Shown: positions 61,496-64,000 of the stretch, piece after piece
How the letters are laid out: each line of letters starts with the position of its first letter
Numbering within the stretch: position 1 is the first letter of the stretch
Assembly (NCBI GenBank): GCA_904501675.1
Contig: CAJGCL010000001.1
Location: 1-64,000, forward strand
Length of the DNA stretch: 64,000 bases
From: Clostridiaceae bacterium
GTDB lineage: Bacteria; Bacillota; Clostridia; Oscillospirales; Acutalibacteraceae
Reading direction: 5' to 3'
The notes under the pieces: generated by a model
The model's input: only the letters and a program-made list of their open reading frames with translations
Databases searched by the model: none
What the model was told of the DNA's origin: nothing
Program-made: the position numbers and the translations under genes

Positions 61496-63094
61496 ATGAT
61501 TAGATTAAATGAACTAAAAATGCCTTTGGGCGCTACAGAACAAGAAGTAAAATCTGCCACTGCAAAGGCTTTGAAGATAAAAGAAGAAAATATAAAAGAC
61601 TTTTCTCTAGCTCGACGTTCAATTGATTCGCGAAAAAAAGATAATATTATTCTTGTTTATTCCGTTGAAATTGAAACTGACCTTGACGAAGATAAAGTTC
61701 TTGCAGGTTTTTTACCCAACAAGGCATTTAAAACGCAGCGTTACGCTTATGAAATGCCTGAGGTAAAGCGTGATTTCAAATTACGACCTGTAGTTGTTGG
61801 CTTTGGTCCTGCCGGAATGTTTGCGGCTTTAACGCTTGCAAAAGCAGGTCTTTGCCCTATTGTTCTTGAACGCGGTGGCGCAGTTGATGAAAGAACAAGA
61901 GATGTAGAAATATTCTGGACACAAAGAAAGTTAAACACAAATTCCAACGTTCAGTTTGGTGAAGGCGGCGCAGGAACATTCTCTGACGGCAAATTGACAA
62001 CAGGCATAAAAGACCCTCGCTGCAGAGAGGTTTTCTTAAGATTTGCTGAGTTTGGTGCACCTGCGGAAATTCTTTATTCCGCTACCCCTCACATTGGTAC
62101 AGACAAGCTAAAAACTGTTGTTAAAAACCTTAGAGAAAAGGTTATTGAGCTTGGTGGAGAAGTTAAATTCAACACAAAGCTTATTGATATAATTACCGCA
62201 AACGGATTTGTTCAGGGTGTAACCTATGAAAATCCGGACGGTACAACAAGCGACATCGAAACTGATGCACTCATACTTGCAATCGGTCATTCTGCAAGAG
62301 ATACTTTTGAGTTAATACACAAAAAAGGTCTCGAAATAATGCAAAAGCCTTTTTCCGTCGGTACAAGAATTGAGCATCCGCAGGAGCATATCAACAAGGC
62401 TCAATATGGCAAATTATGGAATTCTCCCCTTTTGCCTGCTGCCGATTACAAATTAGCCTGCCACCCACCACACGGCAGAGGTATGTACACCTTCTGCATG
62501 TGCCCGGGCGGTACAGTTGTTGCAGCATCCTCAGAAGATGGCGGTATGGTTGTTAACGGAATGAGCGAATACGCACGCGACAAGGAAAACGCAAACTGCG
62601 CTCTTCTTGTTGGTATTGAGCCACCTTTTGACACAGACCACCCATTAGCAGGAATGTATCTGCAAAGAGATATTGAACAGAAGGCTTTCCGTCTTGGCGG
62701 TGGAGATTACACTGCTCCTGCTCAGCTTTTAGGAGATTTTCTTAAAGGTAAAGCATCCACACAATTAGGTGCGGTTAATCCTTCTTGCCCTACAGGCGTT
62801 ACACCAACAGACATTCGTCAGATTCTTCCTAAAAAGGTTACTGACACAATTGCAGGTGCGATTGCTGACTTTGATAAAAAGCTTAATGGTTTTAATTTAT
62901 ATGATGCGGTGCTTACTGCACCTGAATCACGCAGTTCATCACCAATAAGAATTATACGTGATGAATTCTTCCAGGCAACAAGGCTCCGTGGTCTTTACCC
63001 ATCTGGAGAAGGTGCAGGCTATGCCGGCGGAATTGTGTCTGCTGCAGTTGACGGAATACGCTGTGCAGAAGCAGTTCTCAACGGAGAATATTAA
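61496..63094 (+). CDS. FAD-dependent dehydrogenase, COG2509 family
   Basis: 532 residues. N-terminal ferredoxin-like domain (about 1-90), then FAD-binding VVGFGPAGMFAAL, the conserved FGEGGAGTFSDGKLT, the AIGHSARDT strand and C-terminal YPSGEGAGYAGGIVSAAVDG. Common in Clostridia, function not established. It is co-transcribed with the HI0933-type gene and followed by a terminator-like hairpin. AAGGA precedes its ATG. Confidence 0.9.
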   Translation: MIRLNELKMPLGATEQEVKSATAKALKIKEENIKDFSLARRSIDSRKKDNIILVYSVEIETDLDEDKVLAGFLPNKAFKTQRYAYEMPEVKRDFKLRPVVVGFGPAGMFAALTLAKAGLCPIVLERGGAVDERTRDVEIFWTQRKLNTNSNVQFGEGGAGTFSDGKLTTGIKDPRCREVFLRFAEFGAPAEILYSATPHIGTDKLKTVVKNLREKVIELGGEVKFNTKLIDIITANGFVQGVTYENPDGTTSDIETDALILAIGHSARDTFELIHKKGLEIMQKPFSVGTRIEHPQEHINKAQYGKLWNSPLLPAADYKLACHPPHGRGMYTFCMCPGGTVVAASSEDGGMVVNGMSEYARDKENANCALLVGIEPPFDTDHPLAGMYLQRDIEQKAFRLGGGDYTAPAQLLGDFLKGKASTQLGAVNPSCPTGVTPTDIRQILPKKVTDTIAGAIADFDKKLNGFNLYDAVLTAPESRSSSPIRIIRDEFFQATRLRGLYPSGEGAGYAGGIVSAAVDGIRCAEAVLNGEY

Positions 63095-63101
63095 GAATTA
63101 T

Positions 63102-63138
63102 AAATCACCTCTTGGAATATACTTCCTTGAGGTGATTT
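63102..63138 (+). terminator. Terminator-like hairpin containing the pdaB ribosome binding site
   Basis: AAATCACCTC pairs with GAGGTGATTT, and GGAA with TTCC inside, separated by a T-T mismatch pair. Six T (63136-63141) follow. GAGGTGA in the 3' arm is also the only ribosome binding site of the deacetylase gene at 63140. Confidence 0.75.
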
Positions 63139-63139
63139 T

Positions 63140-63907
63140 TTGAAATATAAAGTTATATCACTTAATCTTAGTCTGATTTTCTTAATAGCAGTTCTTTTTG
63201 CTGCCTTTGGCGGTGCTTTATGTGTTACCCACACCGCTGTTACAACAAGCGCAAAAGAAAGAATGTTACCCATCTATTCTGTTGAGACAGATAAAAAGCA
63301 AATATCCATAACTTTTGATGCCGCATGGAGCGCTGAAGACACAGACAAACTTATTGAAATATTAAAAAAACACAACGCGAAAGCAACTATTTTCTGCGTT
63401 GGTGATTGGGTCAGAAACAATCCTGATGCAGTCAAGAAATTCCACAATGCTGGCCATGAAATCGGCAACCATTCAGACACTCACGCTTTATTTACTTCAG
63501 TCAACGCAGAAAAGGTAGAAAAAGAGATAAAAAACTGTAATGAAGAAATCAAAAAAGTTATAGGTAAAACACCAGCTTTATGCAGGGCACCAAGCGGAGA
63601 CTACGACAACAAAAGCATTGAAATATGTGAAAGACTTGATATGAAGATGATTCAATGGGATGTTGACAGCTTAGATTGGAAGTTGCTATCAGTTGATGAA
63701 ATGTATAATCGTGTTATTCAAAAAGTACAGAATGGGTCAATTATTTTGTTTCATAATGGTGTAGAAAACACGCCAGAAGCACTTAATAAAATTCTCACAA
63801 AATTAAAAACCGACGGCTACGAATTTGTAACCGTCAGTGAGTTAATTTATTGGGAGAATTATGAGATTGACCATACTGGCAGGCAGATTCAAACACCAGT
63901 AAAATAA
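63140..63907 (+). CDS. PdaB-like polysaccharide deacetylase
   Basis: 255 residues with TTG start at 63140, because GAGGTGA lies four bases upstream and no ATG fits. One N-terminal membrane helix (LSLIFLIAVLFAAFGGAL). NodB motifs: TFDAAW (D60; the second Asp of TFDD is replaced by Ala), HSDTH (H111, H115), and RAPSGDYD (R149). This TFDAAW form is usual for the sporulation deacetylase PdaB family and may still be active through a single metal ligand set. A role in spore cortex maturation is likely but inferred. Confidence 0.85.
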   Translation: MKYKVISLNLSLIFLIAVLFAAFGGALCVTHTAVTTSAKERMLPIYSVETDKKQISITFDAAWSAEDTDKLIEILKKHNAKATIFCVGDWVRNNPDAVKKFHNAGHEIGNHSDTHALFTSVNAEKVEKEIKNCNEEIKKVIGKTPALCRAPSGDYDNKSIEICERLDMKMIQWDVDSLDWKLLSVDEMYNRVIQKVQNGSIILFHNGVENTPEALNKILTKLKTDGYEFVTVSELIYWENYEIDHTGRQIQTPVK

Positions 63908-63911
63908 CATC

Positions 63912-64000
63912 TTACTCCCTATTCAACTCATATATTTTCTCTAACATAGTTTCTGCAAAAATGCCGTATCCACCTGTTGCATCATTAAGAAAAACATGGG
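63912..64000 (-). CDS. Unidentified protein, C-terminal 28 residues only
   Basis: Open frame from the window edge to TAA at 63912-63914. Visible end includes VFLNDATGGYGIFAETMLEK and stops after YELNRE. The convergent gene ends four bases away. The family is not recognised; no function is offered. Confidence 0.45.
   Translation of the reverse strand, partial: HVFLNDATGGYGIFAETMLEKIYELNRE

Noticed and set aside
1..64000. CRISPR arrays, IS elements, tRNA or rRNA genes
   Set aside because: Almost every base belongs to identified housekeeping genes, and no repeat-spacer pattern, transposase, cloverleaf or rRNA segment was seen.

Overview
The window is low-GC DNA packed with single-copy housekeeping genes in compact operons. 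It shows the hallmarks of a spore-forming Firmicute of class Clostridia, probably a gut Ruminococcaceae/Oscillospiraceae-type anaerobe: a SpoVM micro-gene, GerW/YtfJ, DacF, a PdaB-like deacetylase, RemA, PrkC with PASTA repeats, CdaA/CdaR, an ECF transporter module, and Bacillus/Clostridium gene orders. The genus assignment is inference from gene content and codon use. I saw no rRNA, tRNA, CRISPR array, insertion sequence or prophage. No stretch longer than 300 bases lacks a gene; the longest gap (about 260 bases, 23156-23418) holds two divergent promoters.

Layout. 1-15.9 kb, minus strand: ruvC-ruvA-ruvB, glmM, an rRNA-methyltransferase-like gene, ecfA1-ecfA2-ecfT-truA, a DUF5711-like membrane protein, cvpA, pgsA, a zinc-finger ClpE-type ATPase, an unusual fusion of a TetM-like ribosomal GTPase to a YacP/Rae1-type NYN nuclease domain, and a partial phosphoesterase. 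16.0-18.5 kb, plus strand: a membrane-anchored double SH3b protein, a PflA-like radical SAM protein, and a protein with about 11% cysteine. 18.5-23.2 kb, minus: DUF4364, folC, valS. 23.4-24.0 kb, plus: a DUF4234 membrane protein and a possible 38-codon ORF. 24.1-26.5 kb, minus: rplM-rpsI behind a leader, and a dacA-type carboxypeptidase. 26.6-27.4 kb, plus: a phosphoesterase. 27.4-30.7 kb, minus: metF-metH.

30.8-56.9 kb is a nearly unbroken minus-strand run. Read in transcription order it is cdaA-cdaR-lipoprotein-response regulator-histidine kinase-yqhQ-prmC-site-2 protease-scpA-scpB-DUF2953-gerW-dacF-rluB-yicC-remA-gmk-rpoZ-priA-def-fmt-yugP-rsmB-rlmN-prpC-prkC-rsgA-spoVM. The second half reproduces the Bacillus subtilis yloC-to-spoVM order without coaBC, rpe and thiN, and with a zinc protease inserted. 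It joins translation (RsmB, RlmN, RsgA, formyl-methionine processing), Ser/Thr phospho-signalling and sporulation. The first half joins c-di-AMP synthesis, an envelope two-component system, chromosome condensation and cell-wall remodelling.

56.9-60.1 kb, minus: an aminotransferase, ispF, a small Se/S-carrier-like protein and a cysteine-desulfurase-like enzyme. 60.2-63.9 kb, plus: two flavoproteins (HI0933/BaiN-like and COG2509-like) and a PdaB-like deacetylase. The window closes on the last codons of an unidentified minus-strand gene.

The most interesting items are the TetM-like/NYN fusion, the 24-codon spoVM, the recurring arrangement in which a hairpin contains the Shine-Dalgarno sequence of the next gene, and the unassigned cysteine-rich protein.
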